DNA of 64,000 nt from Planctomycetota bacterium (GTDB taxonomy: Bacteria > Planctomycetota > Phycisphaerae > Sedimentisphaerales > Anaerohalosphaeraceae). The position numbers and the translations under genes were made by a program. Location of the stretch: contig VGXU01000006.1 in NCBI GenBank assembly GCA_016873215.1, forward strand, positions 1 to 64,000, read 5' to 3'. The notes under the pieces were generated by a model. It worked only from the letters and a program-made list of their open reading frames with translations, was not told the DNA's origin and ran no database searches. This document shows, in pieces, positions 1 through 6,961 of the stretch (position 1 is the first letter of the stretch; each line of letters begins with the position of its first letter).

Positions 1-37
1 CCTTGAAGGTCGCTCCAAACTGTCTGCGTTGTGTCAT
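1..37 (-). CDS. Transposase OrfA N-terminus (IS3-like), partial
   Basis: Only the first 12 codons are present: MTQRRQFGATFK. This matches the start usual for IS3-family OrfA proteins, where a short basic stretch followed by a Phe-Lys motif leads into the helix-turn-helix of the transposase DNA-binding domain. An AAGAAAGGA ribosome-binding-like stretch precedes the ATG by about a dozen bases. The family call rests on a very short piece, so it is likely but not proven. Confidence 0.55.
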   Translation of the reverse strand, partial: MTQRRQFGATFK

Positions 38-128
38 AATTCATACATCCTTTCTTCTTTGATTGCCGACTGAATTATACCACAACCACTATCTTATACC
101 CTGGTACTAAATTCGGGGAGTATTATAG
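1..128 (-). mobile_element. Left end of an IS3-like insertion sequence, cut by the window edge
   Basis: The minus strand starts a transposase-like reading frame at 37 that runs off the window. Positions 38-128 look like the leader and outer end of the element, in AT-rich sequence unlike the neighbouring gene. The outer boundary is placed near 124-128 because the truncated PEP-CTERM frame to the right opens only after the TAG at 126-128. Terminal inverted repeats and target duplication cannot be checked because the other end lies outside the window. Confidence 0.5.
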
Positions 129-146
129 GCTCTTACCATCGCTGAA

Positions 147-830
147 ATGGCTATGCTGCCTGAAGGCGGCCATGCTACCAGCGATCCGGTCGTGCTTCTT
201 TCGTCAACCGATCTGGTCCCCGACCCGGGTTTTAAGAGTTTTCAGATTCGCGATCTGACCCGTGCGATGACCATCTACGGCACCAACGCCGAGATTGACG
301 CCGCCCTGACCGGCTTTGGCGTCGGCGATATTATCGATATCTCCGGCTACACCGCTCATGTCGGCGGGGCGCTGGTACTTACCACCGGCGGCACCGTTGG
401 CGGCTTTGCCGTCAGCGGCCGTACTTCCACCGCCCCTATGCCATTTAATGCCGTGTACGTTTCTCCTTCCGGCATTGCCCAGTCCTTTGAAAGCAATCTC
501 GTCTGCCTGCAAAACGTCACCTTTGATGGCACCGGCGTTTTCGCCGCCGGGTTTGACTATGCTCTGTCCGGCGGGTCCGCTATGGTACGAATTGCCACAG
601 ACGAGCTTGGCCTGTCTGGTCTGGCTATTCCTACAGGCCCGTTGAATATCACCGGCATCGTCATCCCAAGTTTTTCCGGCGAAGGCTATTGCCTCGCCCC
701 TCGCGGAATCGATGACATCGTCTTAGTTCCCGAACCGGCAACGATGCTGCTTCTGGGACTTGGCGGGATGTTCATAAGAACGGCAAGAGTAAAAGTTAAA
801 AGTGCAAATTTTGAAAGGAGAGAAAAATGA
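147..830 (+). CDS. PEP-CTERM protein, 5'-truncated by the IS element
   Basis: The 227 readable residues end in a PEP-CTERM sorting tail: VPEPATMLLLGLGG, a hydrophobic stretch, then basic residues. The PEP-CTERM/exosortase system is known to target such proteins to the cell surface. No signal peptide is present at the N-terminus, and the frame stays open upstream (ALTIAE before the first Met) back to a TAG at 126-128, next to the IS end. I infer that the original secretion signal was lost by the insertion, so this is probably a dead gene fragment. The middle is beta-rich with no recognised domain. The tail reads through the ribosome-binding site of the next gene and overlaps it by ATGA. Confidence 0.7.
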   Translation: MAMLPEGGHATSDPVVLLSSTDLVPDPGFKSFQIRDLTRAMTIYGTNAEIDAALTGFGVGDIIDISGYTAHVGGALVLTTGGTVGGFAVSGRTSTAPMPFNAVYVSPSGIAQSFESNLVCLQNVTFDGTGVFAAGFDYALSGGSAMVRIATDELGLSGLAIPTGPLNITGIVIPSFSGEGYCLAPRGIDDIVLVPEPATMLLLGLGGMFIRTARVKVKSANFERREK

Positions 831-850
831 AGAATGTAATTTGTGTAATT
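727..850 (+). repeat. PEP-CTERM junction cassette, copy 1
   Basis: This segment encodes the PEP-CTERM tail of one gene, its GAAAGGAGAGAAAA ribosome-binding stretch and the first codons of the next signal peptide (MKNVIC). Close copies lie at 1452-1575 and 2309-2432. Copy 2 is nearly identical through the GGGATGTTCATAAGAACGGC core. Confidence 0.75.
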
Positions 851-1555
851 GCAATGGCGTTGTCGATACTTTCTAATTGGGCAATGGCGGCGACTGCCAT
901 AGTTGACTCATTCGATTACGGTTCGACTGTTGCATGGGTATCGAATGACGTTCAGTATGGCAGCACTTACGATCCTTTGATCAACAGCTCGCTTCCCGGT
1001 TCGGACCACACCCGTTATTGGTTGATCTATACAAAGGGTGAGGGTAATGCCGGTTCCTTCAATACCGGAATTACGCCCGGTTCGATTGTGATGACGAAAA
1101 CGCATTATGGACGCATCACTCTTGGTTATCAGTTTTCACCCCCGACGGACTTAAGCGGTTTTAGCGCGGTCAATATACTGGGCAGCGGCATGAGCAGCGA
1201 TGAAGGTTCTCGCCTCGTTCACGGCAGTTTTGATCTCTTTGTGACGGATAGTGATGGGTCCACTTTCAGCACCTTCGTTTCCTTGACGGGCGCGGTGGGC
1301 GACATCACGATGAATTTTTCGGACTTGATGCTTGCGGAAGCCGGATCGGATTCTATTTTGAACTTGGCGCAAGTCACTGCTCTCGAAGTCTCCGCTTGGG
1401 TTCCTTATTCAACGAGTTCCTTTACCTACACCCTTTCGGAAATCAACTTGATTCCCGAACCGGCGACGATGCTGCTTCTGGGACTTGGCGGGATGTTCAT
1501 AAGAACGGCAAAAATAAAAGTTAAAAGTCCAAACTTTGAAAGGAAAGAAAAATGA
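827..1555 (+). CDS. PEP-CTERM secreted protein
   Basis: 242 residues. The N-terminus is a Sec signal peptide (MKNVICVIAMALSILSNWAMA, cleaved after AMA). The body is beta-rich, with Asp- and Ser-rich segments and no family that I recognise. The end is a PEP-CTERM tail (IPEPATMLLLGLGG, hydrophobic segment, basic end). The final residues, FERKEK, are encoded by the ribosome-binding site of the following gene, so the two genes overlap by ATGA at both ends of this frame. It probably shares one transcript with the other array members and is exported to the cell surface or biofilm matrix by an exosortase encoded elsewhere. Confidence 0.8.
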   Translation: MKNVICVIAMALSILSNWAMAATAIVDSFDYGSTVAWVSNDVQYGSTYDPLINSSLPGSDHTRYWLIYTKGEGNAGSFNTGITPGSIVMTKTHYGRITLGYQFSPPTDLSGFSAVNILGSGMSSDEGSRLVHGSFDLFVTDSDGSTFSTFVSLTGAVGDITMNFSDLMLAEAGSDSILNLAQVTALEVSAWVPYSTSSFTYTLSEINLIPEPATMLLLGLGGMFIRTAKIKVKSPNFERKEK

Positions 1556-1575
1556 AGAATGTAATTTATCTAATA
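1452..1575 (+). repeat. PEP-CTERM junction cassette, copy 2
   Basis: Second copy of the tail, ribosome-binding site and signal-peptide-start unit, offset 725 bp from copy 1. It differs by a few substitutions, and the downstream signal peptide begins MKNVIY. Confidence 0.75.
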
Positions 1576-2382
1576 GCGTTAGTCCTGTTGCTTGGTGGAA
1601 CAGGACAGGCGGCTGTAGTAATTGAAACCGTCTCAGTAGGTGATGCAGGAAATACGGCTGATACCACCGGCTACGGCGCGGTAGCCTATAACTACAGCAT
1701 CGGCAAGTATGACGTTACTGTTGATCAATATGTTGAGTTCATGAATTTCAAGGAAATCGACAAATCCTCACCGCTGCTAATGTCTCCTGAAGCAATGTTG
1801 GCCAACGATATTAAGTTGGACTATGCTCGTATTTACAGGTCCGATGGCGGAAATGGTAGTAGTCCTGTGATTGGTGTTACTTTCTGGAATGCCTGCCGCT
1901 TTGTGAACTGGCTCAACAACGGACAGGGAAACTCTGATATGGAGACTGGCGCATATACATTGAGTGGTTATAATGGTAGTGATGGTGGCAACATATCCCG
2001 AAATTCCGGTGCCGGGTGGTTTGTTCCCTCTATTGATGAATATTACAAAGCGGCATTCTATAACGGCAGCAGTTATCTCACCGCCGCTGCGGCAAGCGCT
2101 TATGGCATGCTTGATCTGACAGGGCCTCAGTGGACGGACAGCGTTTCTTCTTCGGTGGGTTCCGTCACCCCGCGAATTATTACCATTTCGGTTCCAGCCG
2201 ATTTCAAGGGATCTTCTCTTGGCGACCCCTCCAAAGCAGGCGGCCCCATTCCTCCGGGAAGTCCTGAGCCCATCGATCACGGCGGATTTGAATTCCGTCT
2301 GGTATTCATTCCCGAACCGGCAACGATGCTGCTGCTGGGTTTGGGCGGGATGTTTATAAGAACGGCTAAGAATAAAAGTTAA
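1552..2382 (+). CDS. SUMF1-fold (formylglycine-generating-enzyme-like) PEP-CTERM protein
   Basis: 276 residues with a signal peptide ending in GQA. The body follows the FGE-sulfatase/SUMF1 pattern: YSIGKYDVTVDQYVEF early, VTFWNACRFVNWL in the middle, WFVPSIDEYYKAAFYNG after it, YGMLDLTGPQWTDS where the family usually has GNVWEW, and GGFEFRLV just before a PEP-CTERM tail. The GNVWEW motif is altered and I see no copper-binding cysteine pair, so catalytic formylglycine formation is unlikely. A structural or ligand-binding surface role is more probable. The next gene is a paralogue with a nearly identical second half. Confidence 0.8.
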   Translation: MKNVIYLIALVLLLGGTGQAAVVIETVSVGDAGNTADTTGYGAVAYNYSIGKYDVTVDQYVEFMNFKEIDKSSPLLMSPEAMLANDIKLDYARIYRSDGGNGSSPVIGVTFWNACRFVNWLNNGQGNSDMETGAYTLSGYNGSDGGNISRNSGAGWFVPSIDEYYKAAFYNGSSYLTAAAASAYGMLDLTGPQWTDSVSSSVGSVTPRIITISVPADFKGSSLGDPSKAGGPIPPGSPEPIDHGGFEFRLVFIPEPATMLLLGLGGMFIRTAKNKS

Positions 2383-2432
2383 CAGTTCATATTTTGAAAG
2401 GAGAGAAAAATGAAGACTGTAATTTGTGTAAT
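2309..2432 (+). repeat. PEP-CTERM junction cassette, copy 3
   Basis: Third copy of the tail, ribosome-binding site and signal-start unit. Here the upstream protein stops at TAA (2380-2382) before the ribosome-binding site, unlike copies 1 and 2 where it reads through. The following gene begins MKTVICVIAM. Confidence 0.7.
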
Positions 2433-3249
2433 CGCAATGACTCTGTTGTTTGTCGGGGCATCACAGGCGACGGTTGTGATCGAGACAGTTCCGGTCGGCG
2501 ACATCGGGAACGCGGCTGACAGTACCGGCTACGGTGCAGTGAACCACAGCTACAACATCGGCAAGTATAACGTTACCGTCGGTCAGTATGCTGAGTTCCT
2601 AAATGTCATCCGCAAGAGGCCGGGGCGATCCAGGTACGGTAATCTAATGGCACCTCAGATCGCTCAAGTCGATACCGGCGATGCTGCCGACCCGTACATT
2701 TACAATGTCGTATCGGGATGCGAAAGCAAGCCGATAGTCGGTGTGAGTTTCTGGAATGCCTGCGCGTTTGCAAATTGGTTCACCAACGGTCAGGGCGATG
2801 GAGATACCGAGACAGGAGCCTATAGTTTAAATGGTTACGACGGCAGCGGCGGCGGCAACATATCTCGAAATTCAGGCACCGGGTGGTTTATTCCCACGAT
2901 TGATGAATATTACAAAGCGGCTTTCTATAACGGCAGCAGTTATCTCACCGTCGCTGCGCCAAGCGCTTACGGCATGCTTGATCTGACAGGGCCTCAGTGG
3001 ACGGACAGCGTTTCTGATTTGGTGGGTACTGTCGCCCCGCGCATTATTACCCATTCTGTTCCGATCGATTTCAAGGGAACTTCTCTTGGCGACCCTTCCA
3101 AAGCAGGCGGTCCTATTCCTCCGGGAAGTCCTGAACCCATCGATTACGGTGGATTTGAATTCCGTCTGGTATTCATTCCCGAACCGGCGACGCTAATGCT
3201 GCTGGGCTTGGGCGGGGTTTTGATTCGGAAACAAAAAGTTATAGGTTAA
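2410..3249 (+). CDS. SUMF1-fold PEP-CTERM protein, tandem paralogue
   Basis: 279 residues. It has a signal peptide (cleaved near SQA), the SUMF1-like order YNIGKYNVTVGQYAEF, VSFWNACAFANWF, WFIPTIDEYYKAAFYNG, YGMLDLTGPQWTDS and GGFEFRLV, then the tail IPEPATLMLLGLGG. The second half is nearly identical to that of the preceding gene, while the segment around residues 55-100 diverges, as expected after tandem duplication with local divergence or gene conversion. The altered GNVWEW motif argues against enzymatic activity. An AAAGGAGAGAAAA ribosome-binding stretch precedes the ATG. Confidence 0.8.
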   Translation: MKTVICVIAMTLLFVGASQATVVIETVPVGDIGNAADSTGYGAVNHSYNIGKYNVTVGQYAEFLNVIRKRPGRSRYGNLMAPQIAQVDTGDAADPYIYNVVSGCESKPIVGVSFWNACAFANWFTNGQGDGDTETGAYSLNGYDGSGGGNISRNSGTGWFIPTIDEYYKAAFYNGSSYLTVAAPSAYGMLDLTGPQWTDSVSDLVGTVAPRIITHSVPIDFKGTSLGDPSKAGGPIPPGSPEPIDYGGFEFRLVFIPEPATLMLLGLGGVLIRKQKVIG

Positions 3250-3274
3250 AAAATATTGCAGGAAGGAAGAGAAA

Positions 3275-3910
3275 ATGAAAACTCAAACTAAAATTGTATT
3301 AATTCTGGTTCTTATGACATTCGTTGGTAATGTATCAGCTGATTTCGTGGTGCAGACAAGCGACTTGCTTTTGGGAGAGGCTGGCTATATTACTAATACC
3401 CCCGGCAGCAGCGTGTCTTTCGGCACATCTGGGATAACGCTGAACAGCTTGATTCTCGACAAACCATCGGCACAGGTTGCTCCTCCGAGCGACGGGTCAA
3501 CAATCACTTCGTTCTTTGATCTCTGGACCGAAGTAAGCTTGACAGGGGCGATAAATGGTACTTGCGGTCATCACCACCACAGCCATATCTCTTGGTCGCC
3601 AACTTCGGGAGCAAACATTCAACCCAGGCTATTCAACTCTGAAATACTCGCTCTTGATATCAGCGGTCCCGGCTTCTTACTTCGTGAGAGTCCGACATTT
3701 GCCTCTACTGGCAGACATACTATTGCCAACATTGGTGGCGGCTTCTTCGCCATCGAGAGTTATTTTGATATATTCCTCGAAATCAGCACTGATGGCGGGG
3801 CGAACTGGAGTCCATCATCGACTTCGTTGCCGATTACTTCTGTCACCCCCGAACCCGCTTCGCTTTTGCTTTTAGGCCTAGGCAGTTTGCTGATTAAGAA
3901 ACGAAAATAG
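3275..3910 (+). CDS. PEP-CTERM secreted protein with a His cluster
   Basis: 211 residues: signal peptide (about MKTQTKIVLILVLMTFVGNVSA), a beta-rich body and a PEP-CTERM tail (TPEPASLLLLGLGSLLIKKRK). The sequence CGHHHHSHISW near residue 100 could bind metal, but this is inference from composition. I do not recognise the body as a known domain. A GGAAGGAAGAG ribosome-binding stretch lies just upstream. The tail differs from those of the first four genes and matches the next gene, so the array contains at least two tail types. Confidence 0.78.
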   Translation: MKTQTKIVLILVLMTFVGNVSADFVVQTSDLLLGEAGYITNTPGSSVSFGTSGITLNSLILDKPSAQVAPPSDGSTITSFFDLWTEVSLTGAINGTCGHHHHSHISWSPTSGANIQPRLFNSEILALDISGPGFLLRESPTFASTGRHTIANIGGGFFAIESYFDIFLEISTDGGANWSPSSTSLPITSVTPEPASLLLLGLGSLLIKKRK

Positions 3911-3965
3911 AATTTTGCTGTTGGTATATGACTCATAGCTAAAATCTAAAAGATGAATTGGAGAG
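3903..3965 (+). repeat. 63-bp intergenic direct repeat, copy 1
   Basis: The last codon region of the preceding gene plus the spacer up to the ribosome-binding site of the next is repeated at 4864-4926, offset 961 bp, with one visible mismatch (ttgctg versus ttgctt). The copied spacer indicates a duplicated cassette, not only coding similarity. Confidence 0.85.
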
Positions 3966-3974
3966 TATGGAAAA

Positions 3975-4871
3975 ATGAGAAACTTAATTTGTTTGGCGGC
4001 GGCGGTGGTGATGTTAGCAGTACCGGTAGTGGCGGATACCTTTGGTACAGGGGCAAATCAGTTCATGATTGATTTTGTGAACATTTCCAAAGCTACCAAC
4101 CCCGCCAGCGGGATTCCAACAGGGAACAATTTCACCTTTACCGGAGTCACCAGGGACTACCGTATGGGCACTTATGAAATCACCAATGCCCAGTTTGCCA
4201 AGTTTGCTTCCAATGGCAATGTCCTTTGGACAGGAGCTGACGTTCCAAGCAATAGGGTAAGCTGGTTTGAGGCCGCTCAGTTTGTTAACTATCTCAACAC
4301 CAGCACTGGGAACACGGCAGCGTATAAGTTTAACGGCAGTACTTTTGCTGTGTGGGATGTGACCGATACCGGCTACAATGTAAGCAATCCCTTCCGCAAC
4401 AGCAAAGCCAAATACTTTTTGCCGACGGAGAATGAATGGGTCAAGGCCGCCTACTGGAACGGTTCGGCTATTCAAAAGTATGCGACCAAAGCAGGTGAAA
4501 GTTTGTATCAGGGCAATGGTTCCAACGGCGGCTGGAACTACTACGACAACGGATGGGCCACCAACCCTTATGGCCCCTGGAATGTCGGCAGCGGCAGTCA
4601 GGAACTTAACGGTACGTTCGATATGATGGGCAATGTGTGGGAGTGGATGGAGAGTCCGTATTATGCTGGAGATTATACATCCGGTTCCTATCGCGGCGTC
4701 CGCGGTGGCTCCTGCTACGACGGCGACTACGACCTCAGGTCGTCCTACCGGGACTACGACATCCCGCGCGACGAGTACGGCATTTTAGGGTTTCGTGTTG
4801 CCTCCATCCCCGAACCCGCTTCGCTTTTGCTTTTAGGCTTGGGCGGCTTGCTGATTCGAAAACGAAAATAG
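3975..4871 (+). CDS. SUMF1-fold PEP-CTERM protein, full domain
   Basis: 298 residues. After a signal peptide (MRNLICLAAAVVMLAVPVVA) comes a complete FGE-sulfatase-like domain: YRMGTYEITNAQFAKF, VSWFEAAQFVNYL, YFLPTENEWVKAAYW, FDMMGNVWEWMES, then RGVRGGSCYDGDYDLRSSYR and GFRV, followed by the tail IPEPASLLLLGLGGLLIRKRK. GNVWEW and RGGS are intact here, unlike in the two upstream paralogues. The RGGS-to-GFRV segment is rich in NAC and NNC codons (Tyr, Asp). That is where diversity-generating retroelements vary their targets in this fold, but no template repeat or reverse transcriptase is visible in the window. Confidence 0.85.
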   Translation: MRNLICLAAAVVMLAVPVVADTFGTGANQFMIDFVNISKATNPASGIPTGNNFTFTGVTRDYRMGTYEITNAQFAKFASNGNVLWTGADVPSNRVSWFEAAQFVNYLNTSTGNTAAYKFNGSTFAVWDVTDTGYNVSNPFRNSKAKYFLPTENEWVKAAYWNGSAIQKYATKAGESLYQGNGSNGGWNYYDNGWATNPYGPWNVGSGSQELNGTFDMMGNVWEWMESPYYAGDYTSGSYRGVRGGSCYDGDYDLRSSYRDYDIPRDEYGILGFRVASIPEPASLLLLGLGGLLIRKRK

Positions 4872-4926
4872 AATTTTGCTTTTGGTATATGACTCATAGC
4901 TAAAATCTAAAAGATGAATTGGAGAG
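4864..4926 (+). repeat. 63-bp intergenic direct repeat, copy 2
   Basis: Second copy of the spacer repeat. It ends in the GGAGAGGAAAG ribosome-binding stretch of the gene at 4936. Confidence 0.85.
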
Positions 4927-4935
4927 GAAAGAAAA

Positions 4936-5865
4936 ATGAAGAAGGCAATGATTTTTGCGGCGGTGGTGGTTTGCATCGGCGGCACTGTTTTTGCGGCGTG
5001 TCCAACGGCGGATTTAACAGGCAACTGTTTCGTTGACTTGGAGGATTTCGCCATAATGGCCAGCCAATGGCTGGCGGATTACGATTCCGACGATCTTGCC
5101 GCGATGGCCTTGCAATGGTTGACGGAAGGAACATCCCAGCCGGATATGACATGGGTCTCCATCAATGACCCCGGCGTTTCCGGCCATGAAGGCTTTAGTG
5201 GCGAGATGAGCAAATACGAGACGACCAATGCGCAGTATTGCCAGTTCCTTAATGTCGCAGTTGCTTCCGGCGATATAACCGTCGGCAGTGATAACAAAAT
5301 CTATGGTGCAAACGGCTCAAACAGCGGAGCGGATTTTGTGGGTCAGGTGTATTATAACCTTGCGGGTCCTGGCTCTACTCAAAATGGCGCAACCAACGGC
5401 GGGGCGGCAAGGATAAATTATACCGGCAGTGAGTTCACCGTGGATAGCGGTTTTGAAAACCATCCCGTGACCTATGTGAGCTGGTATGGCGCGACTGCGT
5501 TTGCCAGTTATTACGGCTGGCGTCTGCCGACGGAGTGGGAGTGGCAGGCGGTTGCGGACTATGACGGAAGCTACCTCTATGGCTGCGGTACGACTATGAA
5601 TAATAGTATTGCCAACTATTATGATTCAGTTCATCCGGATGGCACGACCCCTGTTGGCGCTTTCGGGACGTATGGCTATGGGATGTGCGACATGGCAGGC
5701 AGTGTTATAGAGTGGACAAACACCGTTTATGGCGGCAGTGGCAGCTTTCGCGTTATCCGCGACGGCAGTTGGGGCGACCTCGCCTACTTCTGTTCTTTTG
5801 CATATTGGAGCATCAGCTTCCCGTACGACACAAGCTTCGGCTTTGGTTTTCGCGTGTGTCGCTGA
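4936..5865 (+). CDS. Secreted protein: dockerin-like repeats plus SUMF1-fold domain
   Basis: 309 residues. A signal peptide ends at about VFA. Residues 22-66 are a dockerin-like EF-hand region (ADLTGNCFVDLEDFAIMASQWL, followed by a second shorter DSDDLAAMALQWL), a type common in Phycisphaerae secreted proteins. The rest is an FGE-sulfatase-like domain: MSKYETTNAQYCQFL, VTYVSWYGATAFASYYGWRLPTEWEW, YGMCDMAGSVIEWTN, VIRDGSWGD and GFGFRVCR at the end. The usual RxxxR pair after RGGSW is replaced by Ser and Trp, and the RDGS-to-GFRV segment differs from the upstream paralogue at most positions while keeping its length. The stop falls before any PEP-CTERM tail; a broken tail lies downstream. Confidence 0.83.
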   Translation: MKKAMIFAAVVVCIGGTVFAACPTADLTGNCFVDLEDFAIMASQWLADYDSDDLAAMALQWLTEGTSQPDMTWVSINDPGVSGHEGFSGEMSKYETTNAQYCQFLNVAVASGDITVGSDNKIYGANGSNSGADFVGQVYYNLAGPGSTQNGATNGGAARINYTGSEFTVDSGFENHPVTYVSWYGATAFASYYGWRLPTEWEWQAVADYDGSYLYGCGTTMNNSIANYYDSVHPDGTTPVGAFGTYGYGMCDMAGSVIEWTNTVYGGSGSFRVIRDGSWGDLAYFCSFAYWSISFPYDTSFGFGFRVCR

Positions 5866-5882
5866 GTGTTTCGCTTTCTGAA

Positions 5883-5947
5883 TTTTCTGAACCCGCGTCG
5901 TTTTGCTTTTAGCCCTCGGTGGGGTTTCGGCTATTCGAAAAAGATAA
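5883..5947 (+). pseudogene. Decayed PEP-CTERM tail downstream of the SUMF1 gene
   Basis: A GAACCCGCGTCG stretch is followed by sequence matching the tail of the gene at 3975 but missing one base (TCG-TT-TTG where the paralogue has TCGCTTTTG). Read across the lost base it gives EPAS, then LLLALGGVSAIRKR and a TAA at 5945-5947. It is out of frame with the upstream gene, so at least two frame changes separate it from the body. The parent protein has therefore lost its surface-sorting tail. Confidence 0.65.
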
Positions 5948-6227
5948 TGCCGTTGATGCCCATCTCAAGCGCGCGGTCACATCGTATTATATCACGGGCC
6001 GCCAAACTTCGGCATACACCTGCAAAGTCCCGATTTTGAAGAAAATTTACCGAAAAAGCCGTCGTTTTGCAATAATCTTGCGAAAAAACCATATTTTTCT
6101 TTACAAAACCTTGATTTTTCAATAACTCTATAGTACAAAAGAAACCCTTCGGGACTGAAAGTGATGAATTTCGGCCCGGCAGAATTGGTCTGAAAAGTGG
6201 AATCTGATAAAGAAGAGGATAACAACT
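5948..6227. other. AT-rich intergenic region before the corrinoid protein gene
   Basis: No gene is supported here. The short frames on both strands are low-complexity and have no ribosome-binding site. The last 30 bp contain AAAGAAGAGGA, the ribosome-binding site of the next gene. I see no clear terminator or riboswitch; no B12-box consensus was recognised by eye. Confidence 0.5.
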
Positions 6228-6854
6228 ATGGCAGATTTAAAGGTACTAAGCGAAGCAGTCATCAAAGGCGACCAGAAAACCGCAGTGGAAATCACCCGAC
6301 AGGCCATAGGCGAAGGCATGGCTCCGGCGATGATTCTCAACGACGGCCTGATTGCAGGGATGAACGTCATCGGCGTACGGTTCAAAGCCAATCAGGTGTA
6401 TATCCCTGAAGTGCTGATTGCGGCCCGCGCGATGAAAATGGCGATGGAAGTCCTTGAGCCTAAACTGGTGGAAGCGGGCGTCAAGCCGCTGGGCAAAGCC
6501 TTAATCGGAACCGTACAGGGCGACCTGCACGATATCGGGAAAAACCTTGTGGCGATGATGCTCAAAGGGGCCGGCTTTGAAGTCTTAGACATCGGTGTGG
6601 ATGTATCGCCCGAAAAATTCGTCGCTAAGGTCAAAGAATGCCATCCACAGCTTGTCGGTCTCAGCGCTCTGTTGACAACCACAATGTCGGCCATGGAGAA
6701 AGTCATTCACGCATTGAAGGACGCGGGCGTTCCTGTCAAAATTATGATTGGCGGCGCTCCCGTCACCCAGGCCTACGCCGACAAAATCGGCGCCAGCGGC
6801 TACGCCGCCGACGCCGCCAGCGCGGTGGACCTGGCCAAAAGCCTGCTGAATTAA
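6228..6854 (+). CDS. Methyltransferase cognate corrinoid protein (B12-binding)
   Basis: 208 residues, the normal length for MtaC/MttC/MtbC-type corrinoid proteins. The N-terminal helical cap (residues 1-88) precedes a Rossmann-like B12 domain with GDLHDIGK: D99, H101 and G104 form the DxHxxG motif, and His101 would be the lower cobalt ligand. SALLTTT and GGAPVT follow as in the family. Such proteins carry a methyl group between a substrate-specific methyltransferase and a second methyltransferase in the cytoplasm. No partner methyltransferase or reductive activase is adjacent, so the substrate cannot be named. The start is supported by AAGAAGAGGA. A terminator follows, so it looks like a single-gene unit. 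Confidence 0.9.
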   Translation: MADLKVLSEAVIKGDQKTAVEITRQAIGEGMAPAMILNDGLIAGMNVIGVRFKANQVYIPEVLIAARAMKMAMEVLEPKLVEAGVKPLGKALIGTVQGDLHDIGKNLVAMMLKGAGFEVLDIGVDVSPEKFVAKVKECHPQLVGLSALLTTTMSAMEKVIHALKDAGVPVKIMIGGAPVTQAYADKIGASGYAADAASAVDLAKSLLN

Positions 6855-6879
6855 ATATCTCAAAATTGCATGATCTCCG

Positions 6880-6909
6880 CGGCTCGTGAAAATCTCACGG
6901 GCCGTTTTT
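6880..6909 (+). terminator. Rho-independent terminator of the corrinoid gene
   Basis: The stem CGGCTCGTGA / TCACGGGCCG (one G-T pair) has a four-base loop and is followed by TTTTTA. It lies 25 bp after the stop codon. Confidence 0.85.
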
Positions 6910-6961
6910 ATATAATAACCAGGATTGATTTTCTCCGGTTTCATTAGCATAATTGGTTGTT

